A model generated the notes under the pieces. That model searched no databases, was not told the DNA's origin, and was given only the letters and a program-made list of their open reading frames with translations. A program made the translations under genes and the position numbers. Shown here piece after piece: positions 1-6,767 of a DNA stretch of 11,348 bases; the first letter of the stretch is position 1, and the number at the start of each line of letters is the position of its first letter. The stretch is from Bacillota bacterium (GTDB taxonomy: Bacteria; Bacillota; Bacilli; Bacillales; Bacillaceae_J). The stretch covers positions 1 to 11,348 of the forward strand of contig JAEWMK010000545.1 of assembly GCA_023457235.1 (NCBI GenBank), given 5' to 3'.

Positions 1-1
1 G

Positions 2-823
2 TTTGTAGGAGCAACAAGCCTTCTCTTCCAATTTAGTGATTTTGCAACTACGCATATGCTGATTAATACGCCGGTAGACATTCTTAATATAATGTTGGCT
101 ATTTTAGTCATATTAGTTGTACGGGCAGGATTGGAGGTATTGGCAAGAACAGGGGAGCTTCTTCTCCCTTGGTTTATGGTCCTTTTCTTTGCTTTAGTTA
201 TTTTTTTAATCCCTCAAATTGAACCAGAACGTATCAGTCCGTTATATGAAGCAAGTTTCAAGGCGCATCTATCAGCATCATTGGATTTTCTTTCATTTGC
301 CGGGCTTCCATTAGTAATGTTTCTAATGTTTTATCCGGGCAACCTTAACCGTCCTGATAAAACAAAGTGGAATTTTACAGTAGGCACGATTCTTGGTGCA
401 GCTATTGTAGGCGTCTTAGTACTTTTATGTATTCTAGTATTAGGAGCTCCAGCAACTGCTCGTCAAGTATTTCCAAGTTATGTCCTTGCTAAATCGGTTA
501 GTGCTTTTGAAATCATTGAAAGAATTGAGGCAGTTATGGCCGGCATGTGGGTTCTTTCAATCTTCTTTAAAACAGCTATTTACTTCTATGGTTGTGTAAT
601 CGGTTTTGCGGAAATAGTAGTTGTTAAGAATTACCGTTTTCTAGTCATCCCACTTGGGTTACTTATGATCGTTTTTTCAACTTTTGTATATCCAAATGTA
701 TCTTATATGGCTTACTGGAACGATAAATATTGGGTGCCTTATTCAATGATCATGGGTTTTATCATACCGCTTATAACCTTAATTATCGATAAAATTAAAA
801 GCCGCCTAGGTAAACCAATATAA
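2..823 (+). CDS. Spore germination permease, GerAB family (5' end outside the window)
   Basis: This is the last 273 residues of an integral membrane protein of the endospore germination (GerAB/GerKB) branch of the APC superfamily, the B subunit of a nutrient germinant receptor in the spore inner membrane. The frame is open from base 2, and family members are about 360-370 residues long, so roughly the first quarter lies upstream; the ATG at 56 is an internal Met. The visible part has about seven hydrophobic segments, a family-typical FLSFAGLPLVMFLMFYPG stretch, and a later aromatic loop (SYMAYWNDKYW) before the last membrane helix and a basic tail (KIKSRLGKPI). The A and C subunits, usually its operon partners, are not seen downstream, so this is either the last gene of an operon or an orphan B subunit. 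The stop codon lies inside the following hairpin. The family call is confident; the germinant and exact paralogue cannot be read. Confidence 0.88.
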   Translation, partial: FVGATSLLFQFSDFATTHMLINTPVDILNIMLAILVILVVRAGLEVLARTGELLLPWFMVLFFALVIFLIPQIEPERISPLYEASFKAHLSASLDFLSFAGLPLVMFLMFYPGNLNRPDKTKWNFTVGTILGAAIVGVLVLLCILVLGAPATARQVFPSYVLAKSVSAFEIIERIEAVMAGMWVLSIFFKTAIYFYGCVIGFAEIVVVKNYRFLVIPLGLLMIVFSTFVYPNVSYMAYWNDKYWVPYSMIMGFIIPLITLIIDKIKSRLGKPI

Positions 824-870
824 GCCAAATATCATTCGTATAGATCTGGTGATATTTGGCTTATATTTAT
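821..870 (+). terminator. Hairpin terminator after the germination permease gene
   Basis: A perfect 14-bp inverted repeat pairs 821-834 with 850-863 around a 15-nt loop, followed by TATTTATAT. It begins on the TAA stop codon itself. The stem is AT-rich apart from a GCC/GGC core and the T tract is broken, so termination may be incomplete. It also lies just beyond the 3' end of the convergent small minus-strand ORF and may serve both genes. Confidence 0.6.
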
Positions 871-887
871 ATAGAAAGAAATTCTAT

Positions 888-1037
888 TTATCCTTCTGCT
901 CTTTGTGTAGACACCAAATTGTATTGGTCATCCCATTTTAAGCGCCATTTATTTCTCCGTTCCATACGATTTCCTTTATATAAATGCTTATACTTCTTCC
1001 AATGAATTTTCCATTGAGTTCTTCTAGTTGATCTCAT
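888..1037 (-). CDS. Unrecognised small basic Trp-rich protein (49 aa)
   Basis: I do not recognise this ORF. It starts with ATG at 1037 (minus strand), preceded at about 8 nt by a strong AAAGGGG ribosome binding site, and ends with TAA at 888-890, a short way before the hairpin at 821-863. The 49-residue product begins MRSTRRTQWKIHWKKYKH and has 15 Lys/Arg against 4 acidic residues. It has four tryptophans in two W-x3-W pairs (residues 9/13 and 31/35), and no membrane segment or signal peptide. The high charge and aromatic spacing suggest a nucleic-acid- or membrane-surface-binding peptide, but that is only inference from composition. Support for it being a real gene is the ribosome binding site, the fit between two convergent/divergent genes, and the non-random residue pattern. 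No clear promoter was found. Confidence 0.5.
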   Translation of the reverse strand: MRSTRRTQWKIHWKKYKHLYKGNRMERRNKWRLKWDDQYNLVSTQRAEG

Positions 1038-1316
1038 TTCTACAACCCCTTTTTTAAGATTAATTCTTATTAAACTATATTCCCCGTGCCCCTTGTCGAT
1101 TCCTTTGACTAGTTTTGTCGTATCAATAGAGGATTTGTATTGTTACAGTTTTATGCAAAATATAGTTAAAATTAAAAAAAATTTATACTAAAAGGTATAA
1201 ATATGTGGAATTACATCACAAAATGTAGTAGTATATTGACGGAATTATTAAAAAAGTTGCAATATGCAGAAAATACGACAAAAAACGACCTTTTAATAGA
1301 ATAGGATGAATTAAAA
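1038..1316. promoter_or_regulatory. Divergent control region between the small minus-strand ORF and the kinase operon
   Basis: This roughly 280-bp very AT-rich gap separates two divergent genes. Three sites resemble the Spo0A box (TTTGTCGAA). TTTGTCGTA lies at 1114-1122 (8 of 9 matches) and CTTGTCGAT at 1092-1100 (7 of 9), exactly 22 bp apart on the same strand. TACGACAAA at 1274-1282 is the 8-of-9 site in reverse, 35 bp before the kinase start. There are also inverted repeats at 1181-1188/1195-1202 (8 bp, loop 6) and 1212-1216/1223-1227 (TACAT/ATGTA). The only good -35-like hexamer facing the kinase is TTGACG at 1236-1241, with a poor -10 (CAATAT, spacing 18). Regulation by Spo0A is therefore possible but unproven; short boxes in AT-rich DNA arise by chance. 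Confidence 0.3.
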
Positions 1317-4064
1317 ATGAATTTTAAAAGAAAATTATATCTTGGATTTGGTTCAGTTCTAATTATTTTGATCATTACAGCAGCTTTCGGGCTATACAAT
1401 ATTCAAGAGCAAAATAAAAATATGAAAACAATCGTCAATGAGCATTATGAACGGGTACGCCAGGTCAACATCTTCCAATTTGAGATCAATAATACTGCCC
1501 GGATGATAAGAGATGTCATCCTTAAAAAGGAAAATACGATTACAAGAAAAGAAGAAGCATCCATTGCTGTTTCCAGAAAAAATACAGTGGATGCCATTGA
1601 AAATCTTAAAGGATTTGAATCAGAGAATAATGTTAAGTTGCTTGTAACAGACTTGGATTTACTAAATAAATCGTATGATGAAGGTTATCACATCATTGTA
1701 AAACACCTAAAGGAAGGCAATAAAGAGGCCGCAACAAAAGTACTTATGGAAGACATCCGGGATGTACGTGCCGGTCTTACTTCGACTAGTGCAGAATTGT
1801 TAGAAATTGAAGAAAACGCAATGAACAATGCTGTAGCTAAGTCTAGAAAAATGTATGAAACAACTTTGACAAGTTTTCTTTATTTAATTTCCATTAGCAT
1901 TATTATTGTTGTTCTTATTTCATTCTGGGTCGTAAGAAGTATCATTTCCTGTATCAAACATGTCAATTCTGTTATTTCAAGTGTAGTTGAATTAGAGACA
2001 AACAAATTACCTAGAATTGACCACATAACAAGGGATGAAATTGGAGAAATTGCCCTTGCCTACAATGGAATGGCCACTTCACTAGAAAATCATATGGAAC
2101 AAGAACATGTTTTAAAAGAAAAAATGAAAATAGAAAATTGGGTTAAGTCTAATTTCATCGATGTAACAACGATGTATCAGGGAATACAGGATGTGCAAAC
2201 CTTTGCCCGTTTATTCATCTCAAAAATTACTCCAATTACTGGAGCGAGTTATGGAGCATTTTACGTAAAGGCTGAAAATGAGAATAAGTTTTTAAAAATT
2301 GCAGCCTATGCTGATAGTTGCTTAGAAAATTCAACAAAGACATTCTATGCGGGGGAAGGTTTGGTTGGTCAGGCCGTTGTTGAAAATAAAACAATATTAA
2401 TCGATTCCTTGCCTGAAGATTACGTTAAAATCAGATCAGGTATCGGACAAAGCTCACCTAAGTATCTATTAATCACACCAATTGCCTATGAAGGCAAAGT
2501 GATCGCCGTTTTTGAATTAGGCTCATTCACGCCTTTTGACGAAAATCATTACCGCTTCCTAGATATTACTCAAAAAACAGTTGGCGTAAGCTTGCATAGC
2601 ATTATTGGTCATATGAAGATTGAGAAACTATTAGCAGAATCACAAACCTTAACAGAAGAATTACAAAGTCAGTCCGAAGAACTTCAGCAGCAACAGGAAG
2701 AATTACGGATGATCAATGAACAGCTTGAAGAACAATATAAGAACTCTGAGGAAAAAACAAAAGAACTTGAGAAAATCCAGATTGCTCTTGAAGAAAAAAA
2801 TCGTCATGTTGAACTTAGTTCAAAATATAAGTCCGAATTCCTGGCTAATATGTCACATGAACTACGAACACCACTGAATAGTATGCTGATTCTGTCCCAG
2901 CTATTAGCTGATAATAATGATAGTAATTTGACAGAGAAACAGGTCGAATATGCTAGTACAATCCATTCTTCAGGAAAGGATTTATTAGATTTAATTAATG
3001 ATATCCTTGATCTATCCAAAATTGAATCAGGGAAAATGGCAATTTTGCCAGAGGAAGTATTATTTAGTGATATTAAATATTTTGTTGAAAATCAATTTTC
3101 ACCAATTGCAACACAGAAAAATCTTGGTTTTGAAATAGTAGTAGATGAAAATCTACCGTATGTATTTATTACAGACAACCAGCGACTAAAACAAATTCTT
3201 AAAAATTTATTATCAAATGCTTTTAAATTCACTCAACAAGGAAAAGTCGTTATTGAGTTTAAGTTAATCGATAATCAAGATTTTAAAGAAGCCCATAAAC
3301 CAATGGTTGCCATTTCTGTCACTGATACTGGAATAGGGATCTCCCGTGAGAAACAGAATTTTATATTTGAAGCCTTTAATCAAGCCGATGGTACAACTAG
3401 TAGAAAATATGGAGGTACAGGACTCGGACTTTCCATTAGTAGAGAATTAGCACAGCTTTTGGGCGGATTTATCCAGGTTGAAAGTACATTAGGCAAGGGA
3501 AGTACGTTTACATTGTATTTGCCAGAGTACGATATTCAACTAAATAATGAGTATACTAGAAAAGAAGTCGCTGCAACCGTAATTGAAGAAGTGCAAATAA
3601 TTGAAGAAAAATTCGGAGATCATGCTCAGGTTTCAATTTTAGAAGGGAAAACGAAGCATTCTGGTGAACTTAAGAATATTAAAGAATTGTTAGCAGGCAA
3701 AATGGTTCTACTTGTAGATGATGATATGAGGAATATCTTCTCGCTAACAACGGCACTGGAAACGAATAAAATGATTGTTGAATTTGCGGAAAATGGTCAA
3801 GAAGCTATTGAGATTCTGAAAAAACAATCAGATATTGATCTTGTTCTAATGGATATCATGATGCCTGTTATGAATGGATATGAAGCCATTCAAGAAATAC
3901 GAAAGATGGAAGGCTTCCTAGAACTTCCAATTATTGCTCTGACCGCGAAAGCAATGAAGAATGACAGAGAAAAATGCCTTGATGCTGGCGCGTCTGATTA
4001 TATTAGTAAGCCAGTTAATTTAGATCAATTGCTTTCATTAATTCGTGTGTGGTTATATCGATAG
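1317..4064 (+). CDS. Hybrid sensor histidine kinase: 4HB-like sensor, HAMP, GAF, HisKA, HATPase, REC (RsbK-like layout)
   Basis: This 915-aa inner-membrane hybrid kinase reads in order as follows. TM1 is at about 10-27; an all-helical extracellular sensor of the 4HB_MCP/CHASE3 kind at about 28-183; TM2 at about 184-206; HAMP at about 207-260 (with DEIGEIA at 240-246); and a GAF domain at about 285-430. A Glu/Gln-rich coiled coil spans about 437-500. HisKA carries phospho-His H514 (MSHELRTP), and HATPase_c carries N-box N634, G1 box DTGIG (670-674) and GGTGLGL (699-705). A C-terminal REC has acidic pocket D801-D803, phospho-acceptor D846, T876 and K898. All catalytic residues are intact. The ATG is preceded by a modest AGGATG site. 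The chemoreceptor-like front end and the adjoining CheR gene match the RsbK-RsbM arrangement of the B. cereus group; orthology is inference. The signal sensed is unknown. Confidence 0.9.
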   Translation: MNFKRKLYLGFGSVLIILIITAAFGLYNIQEQNKNMKTIVNEHYERVRQVNIFQFEINNTARMIRDVILKKENTITRKEEASIAVSRKNTVDAIENLKGFESENNVKLLVTDLDLLNKSYDEGYHIIVKHLKEGNKEAATKVLMEDIRDVRAGLTSTSAELLEIEENAMNNAVAKSRKMYETTLTSFLYLISISIIIVVLISFWVVRSIISCIKHVNSVISSVVELETNKLPRIDHITRDEIGEIALAYNGMATSLENHMEQEHVLKEKMKIENWVKSNFIDVTTMYQGIQDVQTFARLFISKITPITGASYGAFYVKAENENKFLKIAAYADSCLENSTKTFYAGEGLVGQAVVENKTILIDSLPEDYVKIRSGIGQSSPKYLLITPIAYEGKVIAVFELGSFTPFDENHYRFLDITQKTVGVSLHSIIGHMKIEKLLAESQTLTEELQSQSEELQQQQEELRMINEQLEEQYKNSEEKTKELEKIQIALEEKNRHVELSSKYKSEFLANMSHELRTPLNSMLILSQLLADNNDSNLTEKQVEYASTIHSSGKDLLDLINDILDLSKIESGKMAILPEEVLFSDIKYFVENQFSPIATQKNLGFEIVVDENLPYVFITDNQRLKQILKNLLSNAFKFTQQGKVVIEFKLIDNQDFKEAHKPMVAISVTDTGIGISREKQNFIFEAFNQADGTTSRKYGGTGLGLSISRELAQLLGGFIQVESTLGKGSTFTLYLPEYDIQLNNEYTRKEVAATVIEEVQIIEEKFGDHAQVSILEGKTKHSGELKNIKELLAGKMVLLVDDDMRNIFSLTTALETNKMIVEFAENGQEAIEILKKQSDIDLVLMDIMMPVMNGYEAIQEIRKMEGFLELPIIALTAKAMKNDREKCLDAGASDYISKPVNLDQLLSLIRVWLYR

Positions 4065-4939
4065 AGGTGGTTAAAATAGAGGAGCAATTATTTGAAAATT
4101 TTTTAATGGATGACGATGAAAGCAATGAATTAGAAAAAACCGAAATCGTATTACTGTTAGAAGGAATCTATCGTTATTACGGATTTGATTTTAGGGATTA
4201 TGCTTACTCATCAATCAAGCGTAGAATATTACACCGAATGAATGTTGAAAAGGTAGCAACCATTTCTGCCTTGCAGGAGAAAGTGTTGCGGGATGAACAG
4301 CTATTAGGAAAGTTGTTAAGTGATTTTTCCATTAATGTAACAGAAATGTTCAGAGATCCAACCTTTTTTAAGTTTTTACGAACGAATATTTTACCAACTT
4401 TTAAAAACTATCCGCTAATCCGGATTTGGCATGCTGGCTGTTCGTCGGGGGAAGAAGTTTACTCGATGGCCATCATGCTTCATGAGCTCGGTTTAAATCA
4501 TAAGGTAAAGATTTATGCCACAGATATGAATGAAACGATTTTAGAAAAAGCCCAAAAAGGGCAATTCCCCATCAATCGAATGCAAGTCTATACTAGAAAT
4601 TATCATCAAGCTGGGGGAACAAAAGAGTTTTCAGAATACTACAGGGTAAATAATGATATCGTGACTTTTTATCCATTTTTAAAGGAAAATATTATTTTTG
4701 CACATCATAATTTAGCAACCGATCATTCTTTTAATGAATTTCACATGATCCTTTGTAGAAATGTATTGATTTATTTTAATCAAAAATTACAAAATCGCGT
4801 ACAAAAGTTATTCTATGACAGTCTAAGTATAGGGGGATACCTTGCTTTAGGAAACAAAGAGGTCATCACCTATTCAAACCTATGGGACAAGTATGCGGAG
4901 GTCAATTCTACTGAAAAAATTTATAAAAAAACCAAGTAA
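4049..4939 (+). CDS. CheR-type SAM-dependent protein glutamate methyltransferase (RsbM-like)
   Basis: This enzyme should transfer a methyl group from S-adenosylmethionine to Glu side chains of a signalling protein. It has a CheR N-terminal helical domain at about 33-90, then NVTEMFRDP (96-104), the SAM-binding loop HAGCSSGEEVYSMA (128-141), acidic YATDMN (156-161) and ILCRNVLIYF (234-243), all typical of catalytically active CheR. No second domain is fused. The gene follows the hybrid kinase directly, with no CheB, CheW, CheA or MCP nearby, so the kinase is its likely substrate, as RsbM acts on RsbK. The start is uncertain. The listed GTG (4049) overlaps the kinase end by 16 nt but has no ribosome binding site; a GTG at 4067 and an ATG at 4106 are in frame. 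The one good site, GAGGTG at 4064-4069, points to an ATA codon at 4076. The family call is certain; the N-terminus is not. Confidence 0.87.
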   Translation: MVISIEVVKIEEQLFENFLMDDDESNELEKTEIVLLLEGIYRYYGFDFRDYAYSSIKRRILHRMNVEKVATISALQEKVLRDEQLLGKLLSDFSINVTEMFRDPTFFKFLRTNILPTFKNYPLIRIWHAGCSSGEEVYSMAIMLHELGLNHKVKIYATDMNETILEKAQKGQFPINRMQVYTRNYHQAGGTKEFSEYYRVNNDIVTFYPFLKENIIFAHHNLATDHSFNEFHMILCRNVLIYFNQKLQNRVQKLFYDSLSIGGYLALGNKEVITYSNLWDKYAEVNSTEKIYKKTK

Positions 4940-4957
4940 TCCATAGATTACTTGGTT
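4930..4957 (+). promoter_or_regulatory. Intercistronic hairpin between the methyltransferase and the REC-PAS kinase
   Basis: A perfect 12-bp inverted repeat (AACCAAGTAATC at 4930-4941, its complement at 4946-4957) encloses a 4-nt CATA loop. It spans the methyltransferase stop codon, and the ribosome binding site of the next gene (GGAG, 4963-4966) begins 5 nt after it. It lacks a downstream T tract, so it is more likely an mRNA processing or stabilising element, a weak attenuator, or a translational coupling device than a full terminator. Confidence 0.55.
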
Positions 4958-4974
4958 AATTAGGAGTTATTTTG

Positions 4975-6552
4975 ATGGACAATAATAAGAAAATAAATAT
5001 TTTATTAGTTGATGACCGCCCAGAAAATCTATTAACGTTAGAGGCTGTACTTGATTCTCCCTCCTATAACCTTATTATGGCAAATAGTGGGGAGGAAGCA
5101 TTGAAACAAGTTTTAAAACAAGATTTTGCGGTCATTCTACTAGATGTTCAAATGCCAGGATTAAATGGATTTGATACAGCAAGGCTTATACACGGGCGGG
5201 AACAATCCAAGCATATTCCAATTATTTTTATTACGGCTATTAGTCAGGCGGTCGAGAATGTTAATCAAGGGTATGCAGCGGGAGCCGTTGACTATATTTT
5301 TAAACCGTTTAATCCGGAAATTCTTAAAAGTAAAGTCGCAGCTTTTGCGAAACTTTATGAATACCAACAACAAATTAATGATCAAAGGCAGTTATTGAAA
5401 AAACGTTCGATTGAGCTTGCAGCTGCCAATGCGAAGTTAAAAGACATGGAAAAAGAGCTTTTGCAACACAACAATAATCTTGAAAATCTTGTTAAAGAAA
5501 AAACAGAGGAATTGGTATTAGCTAATAAGGATCTTTATCAATCACAGGAACGCTTTCAAAAAATATTTGCTTCGAGCCCGAGCTTAATCGCCATTCGTTC
5601 GCTTATCGATGGGCGCTATATTGATGTAAATGAAAGTTGGGTTTATTATACTTGTTTTCCTTATGATGACGTAATTGGAAAACAAACCGATATGCTGCAT
5701 CTAATGTCTGATAACCTTGATACTACCCAAGACCTGGATTTGCAAAAGGCGATTCATAATGAACGGGTTCGATACACTACATGTGATGGCAAAGAACGCA
5801 TTGGCCTTTTATCTACGGAAGCAGCCGAAATCCATGGTGAACATTGTATTATTAGTGTTATAACGGATATAACAGAAAGGGAGCAGCTAGAAAAGGAATT
5901 AACTCGTTTGGATCGTTTGAATTTAATAGGGGAAATGGCAGCAGGAATTGCACATGAAGTCAGAAATCCTATGACAACGGTAAGCGGTTTTTTACAATTG
6001 GCCAAATCAAAGAAGGATATGCATCTCGAGTATATTGATTTAATGCTGACAGAGTTAAACCGTGCTAATGAAATTATTAAAGAGTTTTTAACATTAGCTA
6101 AGAATAAAGCTTCTGATCGAAAGCCACAAAATCTAAACAATATTATTGAAGCCTTATACCCGTTAATTCAAGCAGAAGCTGTACTTTCAAATAAGAGTGT
6201 TCGCCTTGAGCTAAGTGAATGCACTCCATTATATTTAGATGAAAAGGAAATTCGCCAATTAATTTTGAATATTGCTCTTAATGGTCTTGAAGCGATGCCA
6301 TTAGGCGGGGAACTAACCATTAGAACGTATAGTGCAGACGATTGTGTTACGCTTGAAATTCAGGACGAAGGCTGCGGGATTGATCGAGAAGTATTAGAGA
6401 AAATTGGTACACCATTCTTTACTACAAAAGATACTGGAACTGGATTAGGGTTAGCAGTGTGCTATAGTGTAGCTTCAAGACATAATGCCGATATATGTAT
6501 TCAAACAAGTGATAAAGGGACGACATTTTCTATAAGATTTAGTGTGAATTAA
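4975..6552 (+). CDS. REC-PAS-histidine kinase (cytoplasmic response-regulator/kinase fusion)
   Basis: This 525-aa soluble protein places a receiver in front of a kinase. REC spans about 7-122 with acidic D13/D14, phospho-acceptor D57 (LLDVQMPGLNG), T87 and K110. A coiled coil follows at about 128-190 and a PAS domain at about 192-300. HisKA has H327 in GIAHEVRNPMTT, and HATPase_c has N436, DEGCGI (464-469) and TGTGLGL (487-493). The GEMAAGIAHEVRNP H-box and GTPFFTTKDTGTGLGLAV block are typical of Bacillus KinA-E-like PAS kinases that feed Spo0F, so a phosphorelay output is plausible inference. The REC domain is the natural acceptor for the upstream hybrid kinase. ATG 4975 is chosen over TTG 4972 because GGAG at 4963-4966 gives 8-nt spacing. 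It occupies the place of RsbY (REC-PP2C) in RsbKMY-type clusters, but with a kinase output and no DNA-binding domain. Confidence 0.9.
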   Translation: MDNNKKINILLVDDRPENLLTLEAVLDSPSYNLIMANSGEEALKQVLKQDFAVILLDVQMPGLNGFDTARLIHGREQSKHIPIIFITAISQAVENVNQGYAAGAVDYIFKPFNPEILKSKVAAFAKLYEYQQQINDQRQLLKKRSIELAAANAKLKDMEKELLQHNNNLENLVKEKTEELVLANKDLYQSQERFQKIFASSPSLIAIRSLIDGRYIDVNESWVYYTCFPYDDVIGKQTDMLHLMSDNLDTTQDLDLQKAIHNERVRYTTCDGKERIGLLSTEAAEIHGEHCIISVITDITEREQLEKELTRLDRLNLIGEMAAGIAHEVRNPMTTVSGFLQLAKSKKDMHLEYIDLMLTELNRANEIIKEFLTLAKNKASDRKPQNLNNIIEALYPLIQAEAVLSNKSVRLELSECTPLYLDEKEIRQLILNIALNGLEAMPLGGELTIRTYSADDCVTLEIQDEGCGIDREVLEKIGTPFFTTKDTGTGLGLAVCYSVASRHNADICIQTSDKGTTFSIRFSVN

Positions 6553-6601
6553 AATGAATTATATTGCCATATAAAATGATAGTCATTTATGCCGAGAATT
6601 C

Positions 6602-6639
6602 AAGGCGATACTGCAAAAAATAGTATCGCCTTTTGTCTT
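6602..6639 (+). terminator. Rho-independent terminator of the kinase operon
   Basis: A perfect 11-bp GC-containing stem pairs AAGGCGATACT (6602-6612) with AGTATCGCCTT (6622-6632) around a 9-nt A-rich loop, followed by TTTTGTCTT. It lies 50 bp after the REC-PAS kinase stop and separates the signalling genes from the TRAP transporter. The first dctP promoter starts directly on its T tract. Confidence 0.85.
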
Positions 6640-6666
6640 GACTATTATTGCCAAAAAATATAAAAT
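6638..6666 (+). promoter_or_regulatory. Candidate sigma-A promoter P1 of the TRAP operon
   Basis: TTGACT at 6638-6643 (5 of 6 to TTGACA) and TAAAAT at 6661-6666 (5 of 6 to TATAAT) are separated by exactly 17 bp. This is the best promoter match in the window. It begins on the T tract of the preceding terminator and would give dctP a leader of about 95 nt. Confidence 0.65.
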
Positions 6667-6686
6667 TATCAAATAAATCATATTAA

Positions 6687-6715
6687 TTGACTATTCTACC
6701 TATTTAGGTAATAAC
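6687..6715 (+). promoter_or_regulatory. Second candidate promoter P2 with an embedded 14-bp palindrome (putative operator)
   Basis: A second TTGACT (6687-6692), inside a repeat of the nonamer TTGACTATT also found at 6638-6646, is followed after 17 bp by AATAAC (6710-6715; 4 of 6). The spacer holds the perfect palindrome TACCTA-TT-TAGGTA (6697-6710), where a bound repressor would block polymerase at P2 and obstruct transcripts from P1. No cognate regulator gene is in the window, so the operator role is inference from position and symmetry. Confidence 0.4.
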
Positions 6716-6733
6716 TCTTAATTTTTTAAGAGT
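6714..6733 (+). promoter_or_regulatory. Leader hairpin upstream of dctP
   Basis: ACTCTTAA (6714-6721) pairs with TTAAGAGT (6726-6733) across a TTTT loop, 35 bp before the dctP start. The 8-bp stem is too weak to be a terminator. It could be an operator half-site pair or a 5'-end mRNA stabiliser. It does not overlap the ribosome binding site at 6754-6762. Confidence 0.35.
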
Positions 6734-6767
6734 ATTATAAAACATACATAATTAAGGGGGAGCAAAA

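Noticed and set aside
1181..1202. Terminator at the 8-bp inverted repeat with an adjacent A tract
   Set aside because: It would act only on the minus strand, where no gene ends, and the stem is almost all A-T; an operator or chance repeat is more likely.
1317..4939. Reading the kinase plus CheR as part of a flagellar chemotaxis cluster
   Set aside because: There are no CheA, CheW, CheB, CheY or flagellar genes, and the sensor ends in HisKA/HATPase/REC rather than the MCP signalling tip.
4972..4974. TTG as the start of the REC-PAS kinase
   Set aside because: ATG directly follows at 4975 and has the better 8-nt spacing from GGAG at 4963-4966.
5754..6140. 128-codon open frame on the minus strand inside the REC-PAS kinase gene
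   Set aside because: It lies opposite a fully conserved PAS/HisKA coding region, has no ribosome binding site, and its composition (Ser/Arg-rich) is typical of an antisense shadow.
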